NCBI GenBank assembly: GCA_030704615.1
Contig: CM060732.1
Span: 930,001 to 994,000, forward strand
Length of the DNA: 64,000 bases
Source of the DNA: Takakia lepidozioides
Taxonomy: Eukaryota; Streptophyta; Takakiopsida; Takakiales; Takakiaceae
Direction: 5' to 3'
Positions 33,501 to 44,101 of the stretch are shown piece by piece. The translations under genes were made by a program, and so were the position numbers. A model generated the notes under the pieces. That model saw only the letters and a program-made list of their open reading frames with translations, searched no databases and was not told where the DNA came from. Each line of letters starts with the position of its first letter. Positions within the stretch are counted from its first letter, which is position 1.

Positions 33501-34121
33501 ATTTGGCATAGTCGAGAGCAGCCAGCTCGGAGCGAGAACCATCGAGGTGATGTTGTCGTAGGAGCTGCACAATGGACCGGGTTGGAGTTATGCTCGAGGG
33601 CACATGCGTAGCACCTACAGAGACGTCCATGCCGGATTTGAACGACCGTGTGGAGGACATGGGTACCTCAATGCAATCATCTTCCTCGTCGGAAATGTCG
33701 AATACGTCCACACGAGAAGCTATGGAGGGTCTTGACGGTCCAGGTCGGGAATGATTATCGTTGCATACCTCTCTGTTGGCAGTGGCCGCCTCTCGGTTTC
33801 CGGACTCCTTTGTGGATGGTGTGGGCAGCGACTGATTCGGAAAGGGAATGGGCATTCCCACAGCTCGGTACAGGATGGTGTCTGACGGGGAACGTGCCAT
33901 TCGATTCCGCAACCTCCGTCGTTACCTAGCACGACAATGGTCTCGTCAACCTGTCCAGGAACATCCTTCCTTTCTTCTTCCAAATAAACTGTGCCCGGTT
34001 TGAGCTTGAATTTGGAACAAAGGTAAGTTTCAGTCACTCTGCAAAGTCCTCCCTCGTTTGGGATCCAGGCTCTCCCAAGTTGCGGAGGACAGCAAACTAT
34101 AGCGTAGGAATTCGGAGCCAT
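30526..34121 (-). pseudogene. Inner Mutator-like transposase gene
   Basis: A proposed start ATG at 34121-34119 (MAPNSYAIV). Regions in order: variable acidic N-terminus, a Cys/His block that recalls FLYWCH/GCM1 fingers (RVRYVLCAGKLRCLNPTCFHF, about 33270), another CxxC set near 33150, the DDE-like core with MADNAQANWAAVRRVYG at about 32380-32330 and CGFHWMQSL near 32290, then, after an intron at 31955-32033, NTNMAESVHSSW near 31900 holding the probable catalytic Glu, and the SWIM finger at about 30645-30720. Several single-base shifts differ from the outer copy. Mutator-type transposases cut and paste with 9-bp duplications, as at Element A. Confidence 0.75.
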
Positions 34122-34547
34122 CGAACACCGCACGGAGTTGGCAAGTGCGAGGTTCAGTATAGCGACAGACCAAGGCTCACAGGCACCATCTAAGTGGATC
34201 TGCGGAGTCCATCGACGATTGGAAGTCGCACATTGAAGTGGAAAGTATTGTTTCAAGCTACATGCATGAAGGTGGGAGGTTTGATTCCATAGCCAGTGAG
34301 TAGGACAATGATGGCCGATTCGGCGACGAAATAACATCTCCTGACAGTTTCTCCTGAGGGTGGATCCAGCAGTATTCTCGGTGCAGACAGGAACGTTCGC
34401 ACTGACAAGTGCCAGGACTGCTGGTTAAAACGGTCAGACAACCAAGTTGTGCTCATCAAGACTGGCCGCAATTGTGTTGTTTCGGAACAATGCAACCCAT
34501 TGAGGTTCCAGATTTCCCGTCCGAGTGATTCTTCGATTGCTGGTGGA
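34122..34547. other. Spacer between transposase start and palindrome array
   Basis: No coding evidence. Probably the upstream region of the minus-strand transposase. The outer equivalent is 46634-47053. Confidence 0.5.
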
Positions 34548-36100
34548 CGGAAATACGGCGCCGCATTTCCGTATTGCATCTTGGTCATGCACAGAGCGAC
34601 GGAAATGCGGCACCGAGTTTCCGTCCGGGGGAAACCTTTATACTCTCCAGAACGGAAATGCGGTAACGCATTTCCATCCAGCAAGCACGGTATGTGAAGG
34701 TGGAACGGAAATGCGGTACCGCATTTCCGTTCTGATTGAGAATTATGAACAACGGGAACAAAATGCGGCACCGCATTTCCGTCCGTCGCACTTTTCGACA
34801 TTCCAGAACGGAATGCGGCGCCGCATTTCCATTTTGTATCTGATGCATGGAGCTGAGGGATAGAAATGCTGCAGCACATTTCCGTCCTTAAAAGACATTC
34901 ATACTCTCGAGAACGGAAATGCGGTACCGCATTTTCATTCAACAAGCACGGTATGTGAAGGTGGAACGGAAATGCGGTACCGCATTTCCGTTCTGATTGA
35001 GAATTATGAACAACGGGAACAGAAATGCGGCACCGCATTTCCGTCAAAGTCGCACTTTCGACATTCCATAAAGGAAATGCGGCGCCGCATTTCCATTTTG
35101 TATCTGATGCCTGGAGCCGAGTAAGATTCCGACAGCTTCATACAGCGCAATTCCGACCGGTTGAGACATTCATATTTTTCCGGAAGAAATTGAGTTTGAC
35201 TGAAAATTCGAACTGAAATTATTTCCATCCGAGTCGCACCTACCATCATTCCAGAACGGAAATGCGGCACCGCATTTCCGTTCTGACTGAAAATCGTGAA
35301 CCATCGGAACTGAAATGCGGCAGCGCATTTCCATCCGAGTCGCACCTCCCAACATTCCAGAACGGAATGTATTAGATTTAAAAGGAAATGCGGCACCGCA
35401 TTTCCGTTCTGATGAAATATCCTGAAACATCGGAATTGAAATGCGGTACCGCATTTCCGTCGGAGTCCCACCATCCGACATTCCAAAACGGAAATGCGGC
35501 CGCATTTCCGTTTTGTATGTGAGGCATGGAGCTGTGGAACGAAAATGCGGGAAGGCATTTCCGCCAGCGTCAGACGTTAATACTCTACAGAACGGAAATG
35601 CGGTACCGCATTTCCATTCTGACTGAAAATCGTGCGCAACGGGACAGAAATGCGGCACCGCATTTCCGTTCGAGTCGCACCTTCCGACATTCTCGAACGG
35701 AAATGCGGCGCCGCATTTCCGTTTTGTATATGGCCCTGGAGCTGTGCTACGGAAATGTGTTGCCGCATTTCCATCCATGTGAGACCTTCAACTTTCCACC
35801 GGAAATGCGACACCGCATTTCTGTCCAGGTGAGACCTCTATACTTTCCCGAACGGAAATGTGGCACGGCATTTCCATTCATCAACTAACGTATGTGAAGT
35901 GGGAACGGAAATGCGGCGCCGCATTTCCGAATCTCATACTGGAGCTGTGGGACGGAAATGCGGCACCGTATTTCCGTTCAACAACTAAGGTATGTGAAGG
36001 TGGAACGGAAATGCGGTGCCGCATTTTCTTCCAACAAGTACGGATGTGTAGCTTCGTGATGGTACTTAACGGAAATGCGGCGCCGCATTCGCATTTCGCT
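34548..36100. repeat. Inner palindrome array 1, 53-bp period
   Basis: About 27 palindromes, arms GGAAATGCGG and CCGCATTTCC around a two-base centre (CG, TA, CA or TG). Measured starts such as 34915, 34968, 35021, 35073 and 35384, 35437, 35490, 35541, 35594, 35646, 35699 give a 51-53-bp period. Spacers of about 31 bases fall into five types that recur in order (for example 34707 to 34968), so the unit is a five-palindrome higher-order repeat of about 265 bp. The array lies between the divergent transposase and ParB-MTase genes. Confidence 0.9.
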
Positions 36101-37983
36101 CCAACTCATCAGACGCTGGGACGGAAATGCCTTGAAATGTGAACACGTGGAGCAACGGAATTGCTGCACATGTCGGCACTCTATCTGACTGAAGGGGCAT
36201 GAGGCGGCGCGGCCTGACCGTTGGATAATGATGTTTGTTTTCGGACGGCAGGCGTACCCTCAACGATTCGAATTTCGTAATGACGCAAACTCCACGAGGA
36301 GACACTTTCGTCCAACCCTTTCGAACCCAAGTGGTGCATCACCGCCGTTTCATCTACTTTTGTCGTGTCTCCTCAGTCACCCCTCTCGCGCCCTTTCCAT
36401 CTGCACTCTTTGCCCCTTTTCCCTCTCTCTGTTCTTCTTATGCTCGAACCTGAGAGGGGGGGAGTTCGTGCACCAGACAGGAGACCTCGTCGCAAGCTCC
36501 GGAAATTATACTTCGGACGTAGGCCAATGCCGAAGGGGAGGAAGCAGATGCGTCTACAGGAGGAGATTGCCATCTCCGAGCAGCAGGCCACTCAGGCAAC
36601 CCAGCCACCAGTGAGAGCTCCATGCGATCGGGCTGCGCGCAGCTGATCGAGCACCGAACCCCCCATTTTGCTTCTGTAATTCTTAGACTGAATGCTAGGA
36701 GACTTGAATGCAGAACATGTTTGCATGCCTAACAGGAAAGGTGGACGTGCTGGAGGGATCGCAGGAATCCGAAGAGCCGCAGGAAGAGTCCGAGGAGCTA
36801 GCTGCAGCACGTACACCCACCCGATCCCCGAGCGCGGGTATTCCTGCCGGGCCTAGCCCTCTGCGATTCAAAGACGCGTCTTCGAAGGGCAAGTTCAAAG
36901 TCCAGAGATCGACTCGCGTTCTTCGATCATGGAGAATCGCCAGCAGGGGTCGGGCCCTTCTCCAGCAAAGTCGAAGAAGAAGCAGCCCGTCCCTCTACTG
37001 GCTTCTGAACCGGCTCAGGCCGATTCACCCCCCCCAACGCGAATGAAGCAGCAGGGTAGAAGACAGATTCAATTGCAGCAGACACCTTCACCTGCAAGGA
37101 TGAGGAAGCAGAAGGCAATCAGGGCGACGGCCGAACAATCTCCCGCAAAACCGCTTCCACGAGCTGAAGCTCAGTTCCTGGAGGATTTCCCGCCTGCAGA
37201 TGTTGGGGCCGACTCTGCTGCAGCGAAGGCAATGGGATCGACCGTTGATCTCGATTTGGTACCGGAGGAGGGTGCTGCCGCTGAACGTTCGCAGCAGACC
37301 ACCACCGATGAGCAGCAGGCCCGGAGGAGGCCTCTGCAATGGCAGAATTGCCCGCACACAGGCCCCAGAGTGCAGCTCCAGTTGAGGATGCTCCACTGCT
37401 CAGCCACTACCGCACCTACAGACATGTCTCCGGAGGATTTCAAAAGTGCAGCGGATAAAATGTTGGAGGAGACACACAGTAGCATTGGCAGAGTTCTGGG
37501 CAGCAGGGTATTCCAGCGGACTCTTCGAATCCCACTCTGTCGCATGGTCTCCCTTCCCATCGTCAGGCAGGCCCTTCCCGGAGATGTGGATAAGCTCAAG
37601 TTCGCATTTCGAGAAGGGTACCGTCTGGGATCGGCAGCGTTTTACGTTTCCATTGAGAATGAGGACGGCGAAACCCGTGGACCCACTGCCGATGAATTGT
37701 CAACGTGGGATACCCACTGGCACACTCGCAACCACGAATTCGAGGCGACGCTGAAGGGTGATCCCGACTTCGGCCATATGTCGGGAAAATGTTCTTTGTG
37801 GGACGGGAATCACCGACTTCTCGCCTGGTGGGAGTACATCAAGCAGAACCATGCCAAGCACATTGGCTGGCATTACATGGTGGAGTGTGTCATCCTCAAG
37901 GTGAAGGCGGCAGACTCCTCCCTGCTCAAGAATGCCATGGCGGACCTCAACTCGTAAGATACTCATACCCTCCCTAGCACGTT

Positions 37984-38005
37984 CGAAATGCGGTGCCGCA
38001 TTTCG
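37984..38005. repeat. Intronic palindrome 1
   Basis: CGAAATGCGG, TG, CCGCATTTCG inside the intron after the ParB-like exon. The same place is occupied in the outer copy (50549-50570) and copy C (14637-14659). Confidence 0.85.
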
Positions 38006-39189
38006 GTTTCCATTCTGGTTTGATTCCGTGCTTCCGTGTACTGAACTGGAGAGTGTGCCTTGCAGGGTCACTGAGAATGCGTACGTGCATACCCACATGG
38101 CACATATGCTGTACAGGGTGAGGAAAACTGGTCTCACTGATCCGCAGATGTTTGCGGAAATGCTGGAGCCCGAGCTCATTCAGAAAGCCGTTGCAAAAAC
38201 AGACCGGACATGGTATCGTCTCACTATGGATGGAATGGTGGAGGTGATATACGAAGTAAGTCGTCTCCAATTTCCCTCTGCTCATCCTTCCCCAATTTCC
38301 AGTAATGTTTCCACATGAATCGAATGTAACGCTTCTGCATGTTTTTGTTGGCAGTCAAACATCAAGCTGGATTTGGCCCATGCCAAACGCTTCTTCATGG
38401 AAAGTGAGGGGCAGGTCAAAACGTTGCAGTCATTGACTGAGCACTTGAAGGAAGCCGGTGTCAAGTCCAGAACCAAATACAAGTCAAAGCTTGTGAAGCT
38501 GGTGGCAATTGCAGATCCGGCACTTGGAAAGGACTTCATCCCCGAGATTGCAAAACACTATTCTCGGGCCATGCAGCCGACCATGCAATTGGAGAAACTG
38601 CATCACCTCTCAACGGCATGTGTGGAGGCGAAAGAGAAGGTGAGGTTTCAATGCACTGAATTTCCTTCCTAGCAATAGCCACTCTCTTCCAGCCCTGACA
38701 TTGGATCGGAAATGGCAGACACGGTGGCTGTCGATCTGGAATGCATCCGAGAGCATAAGGACAATGTGGTCTTTTCCACTGGAAGTTTCCGACCCTGCAG
38801 TGGATGTGTGGCTCAACCGTATGACTTGGTGGTTCCAGGTAATTCAAGGTACTTCCCCAGATTTGCTTTTCTGACATGAATTCCCTGAACTGCTACGTGA
38901 CAATGCATTTGGGAATCGCAGGTAATGTCGAATGCGAAGGAGCAAGTCGTAATGCACACAAATTCGTTCGGCTTGTACGTCAAATGGGATGGAACACAGA
39001 CATTGGAAGACTACGTGACACGTTTCAGATGTGCGTACAAGGACAACCTTTTCGCCAGAGAGCTACAGACAGCAAGAAGGAGCGTGGAGTTTACACATCA
39101 GGAGGGAGCGGGGAAAGCTGCAATGCGAATTGTTTACAGGTGAAGCACAGCTGCCCTTGTATGCGAAGCCTGGTTACGAGGTTTGTCTC

Positions 39190-39209
39190 GGAAATGCGGC
39201 ACCGCATTC
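39190..39209. repeat. Intronic palindrome 2
   Basis: GGAAATGCGG, CA, CCGCATTCGC inside the intron 39140-39285. Counterparts lie at about 51753 (outer copy) and 13426-13450 (copy C, degraded). Confidence 0.8.
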
Positions 39210-40445
39210 GCATTTTATGTTTTCGGTGGCACTCTGCCAGTAGGTTGGTCTCAACTTTTGCTCACGCATGCTGACTGCCTTGCAGGTATATGAAATACGT
39301 GCTCCTTCAGACAGGGGCCCTGGCTCAAGAGCCCCCGTTCTTCATGGCTTGGACCGTGGCGGGCCCAAGCTGTGTCTACACACCCGAGATGCAGAAACAA
39401 TGGCATCCCGCGCATCTCGTTGGATGCCCGTGGTACCTGGACATGTCTGGCGGTATTGTTGACGAGTCTGAGAAAGATCTGCACGCCTTGGCAGAAGAGA
39501 AGAGAAAGGAAAGACGTGTCCCTGGGCCAAAGTCGGCAAAGGAATCTGCTGCTCTGGAAGAATCCAGAAAGGCAGCTGAGATGGCACAAAAGACGGTGGA
39601 TGCAGCTGTGCAGGCCCAACAGAAGGGGTCGAAGAAGAGACTCGCCAGCAAGGAGCAGCTGTTGTGACACCCGCCAAAACGAAGAAGCAGAAACAGCCTG
39701 TTCAGGAAGAGGGTGAGGAAGAGGACTCCGATGGAGACTTTGCAACCAGCCCACCCCCCCAAACGCAGGCTGCCTCCCCTGTGCCCACCGTTGTCACGAG
39801 AGGCACGAGAACTGGCTCGGCAAAGAAGGCACTCTTCAACCCCCCAGGGGGGCACCCTTTCGAGCCGGTGGAAATGAAGAGGCCGAAAGTGGCTCCCGAA
39901 ACTGTAGTCCAGTGTGTAAATGAGAGTTTCTTGGCGGCTTTGGATGGACGGGCAGCCAAGTTGGCATACATGAAGACCATGGAGGGTCTGAAGGGCAGAG
40001 CACTGAAGAAGGCGACTGCCGAAGAGCCTTCCGACACCCCAGGATTTCAGAATATGGTCTCGTTCTTTGAGAGGGTGTGTGCAGACAAGGATTGTAGGAG
40101 GGGCGGAAATGCCACCGAGTGGTCTTGCGATATGATCATCTTGGATATTCCGGACGGAGAGCCTGTGGAAGGACTGCAAGCTTTGCCATCTTGGAACAGG
40201 TACTCGGAGGACTTTTGGAAGAAAGGATTCGGGCTTGCCCGCATGGTGTTGGACGACAGAGGCTGTGTGGTTGTCCTGGCGAGCAGAGGAAAAAACACTC
40301 AGACAGGAATTGCGAAGTGGACCCGCAAGAGCGCCGTCCCGATTCTGAAAAAGAAGTGGACGTGCATCAACACACTGGGCCTTCGGTCGGAAGGGAAGAA
40401 GGTGATTACGACACTGGCACTCGTCCATTCATTTGCTTGGGTGTT

Positions 40446-40467
40446 TCAAATGCGGTGCCGCATTCGG
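40446..40467. repeat. Intronic palindrome 3
   Basis: CAAATGCGG, TG, CCGCATTCGG inside the intron 40402-40497, within the MTase-like part. The outer copy has it near 53010. Element A keeps half of it near 2680. Confidence 0.8.
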
Positions 40468-41814
40468 TTTCTAATCGTTTTCCCCCTGTGTATGCAGACG
40501 AAGCAGTTCGATGCATACTGCTTTGTGAAGGAAAACTCCACCTTTGCTTTCCGGAAGGAGGGAGGAAAGGTTGACCCGAACTGCGACCCACTCGATTACG
40601 ACGTTCTGTTCAACAACGTTCCCAAGGAACTTCTCCCTCATAGCCTCACTTCAACGGAACCCCTGCGGTACTCACGGACTCGGAGCCCTGCCTTCATTCA
40701 GACAATTATGGAGACATGCACAGACGTGGAGGGCACAGTGCTCGACCTCATCTGTGGGACAGGTATGCAGAATCTTGATCTCTGCTGTTCTGCAAATTCT
40801 CGTTAGGATGTAGTTCGCAACATCTGAAGCGCCATGTGGTAATGTGTGGATGGCATTGTAACAGGTGCCTCAATGTGGGCTGGGCGGTTTTCCGACCGGC
40901 ACCTCTTTGCCTACGAGGAGGATTCATCCGTGTGGGGATCCCATCTGGAGGGGCTGCAACGGAATGTGAAGGCTCCCGACAGAGCGGAAGTCTCCTCGGA
41001 TTCGTCGGAGTCCGAGGAAGACACAGTGGACATTGATGCGAGGAGAACCCGGAATACGAGTGAGTGCAAACATTGTAAGTTTGCAAAGCCTTCTGGGTCA
41101 TTTATGTCAAAGGAATTTCCCGACTGTGGTTCTCATTAGTCTCGTTGATGATTGTCATGTGCAGGATTGCAGGGTCCGGGTCGAAACATGTAGGGCCTAC
41201 ACTTCCTGCCAGGAAGAATGTCCGTTCTTTGCGAGGGCCGACTTCATGACGAGCCCGGTGAGGGACTACTCCCTTCCTAGTTATGCAGCTAAACTCGCAA
41301 ATACAGCGATTAGAAGAAGTGAGAATCCCAGTAAAGTAGAGCAGATTTTGGAGAGGGCTAGGGAGGACAGAAGGATAAGGAAAGAGTTGGCAGCAGCTCA
41401 GACAGGTAGACGGGTACGAAAGTACATATGTGATTCAGCGGATGAGAGCGACGCAGACAGGGAGGAAGACGACCCAACGGAGGTGAGATGGACAGTTCCG
41501 CAAGGGGAAGATGGGATTTTCGAAAGCCTGGCCAACGAGCAGTCCGCTGGAGATGAGAGAGGCACTGAGGGGGTGGAGGAGGAGCAGGACAGTCTAGAAC
41601 AGGATGAGGATTCGATGATTTTCAAGATTAATAGAATTTTAATGAAGTCTCTGTAAATGTAAATTCTCTTCCAGAGTATATAAAGAATTCTGCCCGACAT
41701 TCGTGACCCCTCTCCAGTGTGCATTCCAGCCACACAATCGCCCAAACCAGGACGCTCCCAAAATCAGAAATGGGGCAGGGCATTTCCAAAATTTTGGCAA
41801 CTCTAAGAACCTCT

Positions 41815-42440
41815 TTTGGAAATGCGGCACCGCATTTCCAAAACAGGGGAGGGACTAATTTTCCATTTCAATGTTGGCATAGTAAAAAGTAATCTGAATT
41901 GGAATGCGGTGCCGCATTTCCAAAATTTCCTTTGTCCACACGCCAGTTTTGGCCTCTCCGCTCATTGCATGGATGCCACCACGCTTACAGAGGTCGAACA
42001 AGGAGGTCGAACAAGGAGGGACATGGCGGGATTGGAAATGCGGTGCCGCATTTCCATATTGGGGATGGTGGTTGTTCGAACTGCAGGCCCATCAGCAAAA
42101 ATGGCACCGCATTCCATTGTAAAAAAAAGTCGATGACGGACATGGAAATGCGGCGCCGCATTTCCAGAACGGACATCGCAATTTGTCCATTTGCAGACCC
42201 TCTCTCGGAAATGCGGTAACGCATTCCATCGCGCTGGTCGGAAATGGTGCACTTTTCGAAGTGTTGGACGGAAATGCGGCACCGCATTCCCTTGTCCAAA
42301 AAGAAGTTTCCATTGCCAAGCTGGAAATGCGTCGCCGCATTTGCAATGCCAACCTCGTTTTCTGATCAATTTATAGACCCGTGTTGGTATTTCGTGTACC
42401 TGGACGGAAATGATGCACCGCATTTTCTTGTCTGGAAAAA
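41815..42440. repeat. Inner palindrome array 2
   Basis: About nine palindromes with TTGGAAATGCGG-type arms at 41818, 41901, 42036, 42100, 42143, 42207, 42268, 42324 and 42403, with irregular spacing (40-135 bp). It lies between the 3' end of the ParB-MTase gene and gene X. Confidence 0.85.
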
Positions 42441-42671
42441 CCAAATTATTTCTGAACCCCGGCCCTTTTTCTGTTATGTCCGACATGGCGTTACTCTGGT
42501 ATATTGACACATGACTCACATACCGGTTACTCTGCTTTATTCAACCGACAGACAAATTGTAGAAATGAGACATCAAATTGTAAACAGTGGGCCAAATCCG
42601 AGAGTTATTCAACACAATGAGTCATACACATTCCAGGGCACACTCCAGGGCACATTTAAATTTCCCCACAG

Positions 42672-43639
42672 GATCCTGGACCGATGAAGATTGGCTGCTG
42701 CATGAATGTAGCCGTTTCAGTTTCCTACCCTGCCATGCAAACTATGGGCAGTCACTGCCAGGTGGGCCGATAGCCACTGGACGACGAAGTCCATCCCCTC
42801 TTCGATGTAAATGCGGCGCCGAATTTCCATCCGGGGGATGGACTTCGGTGGCAGATCTCAAACTATAACTTGTTGATGAGAAAGATGTATGGCTTCATCC
42901 ACCGCTGGCGTGATGAACACGTTCCACCTCCGTCGGTGGGTACGTGTGACCCAGATGCTCCATTTTGGAGGCCGGACTGCTCTTCCGCTTCGTATCATTT
43001 CCAAAATCTAAGGGCTTCGTAGCTGTCCGCAAGGTCATCGGCATCCAAGTCGTCCTCAGGTCCTCCTTTGCAAGGATGCCGTGCTTCCGGAACCGGGACG
43101 ACTGCCCCTTTGGAGGCATCGATTATGCAATGTATTCGGCCACATCGGGAGACATTGTTATCTGGTACACAGATTACACAGAAGATACTGGTTCGATTGT
43201 GGAAACATTGGTGGCTTTTGAGTATATCGTAGGCCACTACGCCTTCGAGCGGGGTGACGATCTTGGTCTGAGGAGTCCGTGGCTCCTGCGCATCCTCGAT
43301 TCCGATTTTCCCAGCTACGACGGTCACCCATGCAGAAGAAGGCGCACTGCTATGCTGTTGCGGTGGAACTGCTGCCACTGGACGTGGGTGGACTCCATCG
43401 GAGAGACCTATTCTCCTCGAGGAGTGCGCTCCTCTTCTCCATTGTATGGGGACATTCGCATTGGTGTGGACGACGAAAACGTGAAGATTTCCATATTCGA
43501 TGGTGGTATGATTGAAGGGCAGGACATTGTGGTGAACATCACTAGGGGCGGTACAACGGCTGCAATCGACTTTACATGGAGGAGCCCCAGGACTCATGAG
43601 CTAGTTCTGAGAGCAGTCGAAGTCCCATTGACAACGTGA
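42672..43639 (+). pseudogene. Gene X, inner copy, unknown function
   Basis: After a likely splice acceptor (CCCCACAG), the frame reads WTDEDWLLHECSRF and, past a single-base indel near 42780, MRKMYGFIHRWRDEHV. The rest includes ARMPCFRNRDDCPFGGIDYA, SGDIVIWYTDYTED, LLRWNCCHWTWVD, YGDIRIGVDDENVKISIFDG and EGQDIVVNITRGG, ending at the TGA at 43637-43639. About 320 residues with Trp/Cys-rich conserved blocks. No known family recognised. An AATAAA lies about 85 bases downstream (43723). A palindrome-like segment is part of the coding frame near 42810. Confidence 0.6.
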
Positions 43640-44098
43640 CTTGTATTCAGTAGGCACAGGGCTCAAGATTTGAGGGCACAATCAGCACAGTAGACGTGCT
43701 TCAAATGCAATTCATGTGGATCAATAAAAACCTCATTGTGCCCTCTTTTTATTCTATTCTGTGTCCATCGTTCCGAGAATGCGTCATTGCTCATTTCGTT
43801 TGGGATTGGGAGTGTGGGTGAATTTTGCAAATGGCTGGTAGGCTGAAATGGGCCCCCATTGTACAGAGCAGTACCACCCTACCATTCGCGAAACATTGCC
43901 TTTCAATATATAATTCTAAATAACATTGCCGAACCTCCTTCATCGGGAGGTCCTTCTCCCCCTATGACCGTGGCACCCTAAACCCTATTCCCGCGGACAC
44001 TCATTTCCGGAAAATAGTGCTGCTCATGTTTTTTTCCACACTTACGACTCTGCTCATGGCTCATGCCGCTCATGGCTCATGGCTCATGAAATAGCAGC
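43640..44098. repeat. Inner copy right-terminal region
   Basis: Non-coding, with AATAAA at 43723 and a CCCTAAACCCTATTC motif, then GCTCATG repeats and TCATGAAATAGCAGCCCCC. It matches 56963-57423 and, reversed, 2206-2340. Confidence 0.75.
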
Positions 44099-44101
44099 CC
44101 C

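Larger units (their letters stand above)
36440..41656 (+). pseudogene. ParB-like plus amino-methyltransferase-like gene, inner copy
   Basis: About ten exons encode some 1,400 residues (proposed exons 36440-36610, 36714-37955, 38067-38255, 38355-38639, 38693-38838, 38922-39139, 39286-40401, 40498-40762, 40865-41059, 41165-41656, GT-AG introns). Acidic/Lys-rich N-terminus. ParB-like domain IPLCRMVSLPIVR through WDGNHRLLAWWEYIKQNH (37540-37880). Central region unknown. MTase-like domain with CDMIILDIPDGEP (motif IV position, DPPY-like but altered), WTRK, and VLDLICGTGASMWAG (motif I, split by an intron). Motif IV before I is the beta-class order. Acidic tail. In bacteria and phages ParB and such MTases are often linked. 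One shift near 36905 and a lost GT near 37795 differ from the outer copy. Confidence 0.7.
29692..44098 (-). mobile_element. Inner full-length copy of the giant Mutator-like element
   Basis: The copy is 14.4 kb. Its left end is TTACTATTTCATGAGC (the first eight bases of the family end are missing or changed) and its right end is TCATGAAATAGCAGCCCCC. The surrounding outer sequence resumes with TTCAATCC, three bases further along than it stopped. There is no 9-bp duplication at this junction. The copy holds transposase, ParB-MTase gene, gene X and both arrays, but lacks gene Y. Confidence 0.75.

Noticed and set aside
34548-36100. CRISPR-like array (palindromic repeats with spacers of constant length)
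   Set aside because: Spacers are themselves repeated in five types, repeats vary, no cas genes are present, and the context is a eukaryotic transposon with introns.
36228-36614. Upstream start of the ParB-MTase gene at 36228 or 36365
   Set aside because: These frames begin in the untranslated leader with low-complexity sequence. The ATG at 36440 fits the splice to the next exon in phase.
39376-40428. Minus-strand ORF of 350 codons (and 51939-53201, 420 codons)
   Set aside because: Antisense to the spliced ParB-MTase gene, which has recognisable domains and consistent splice sites.
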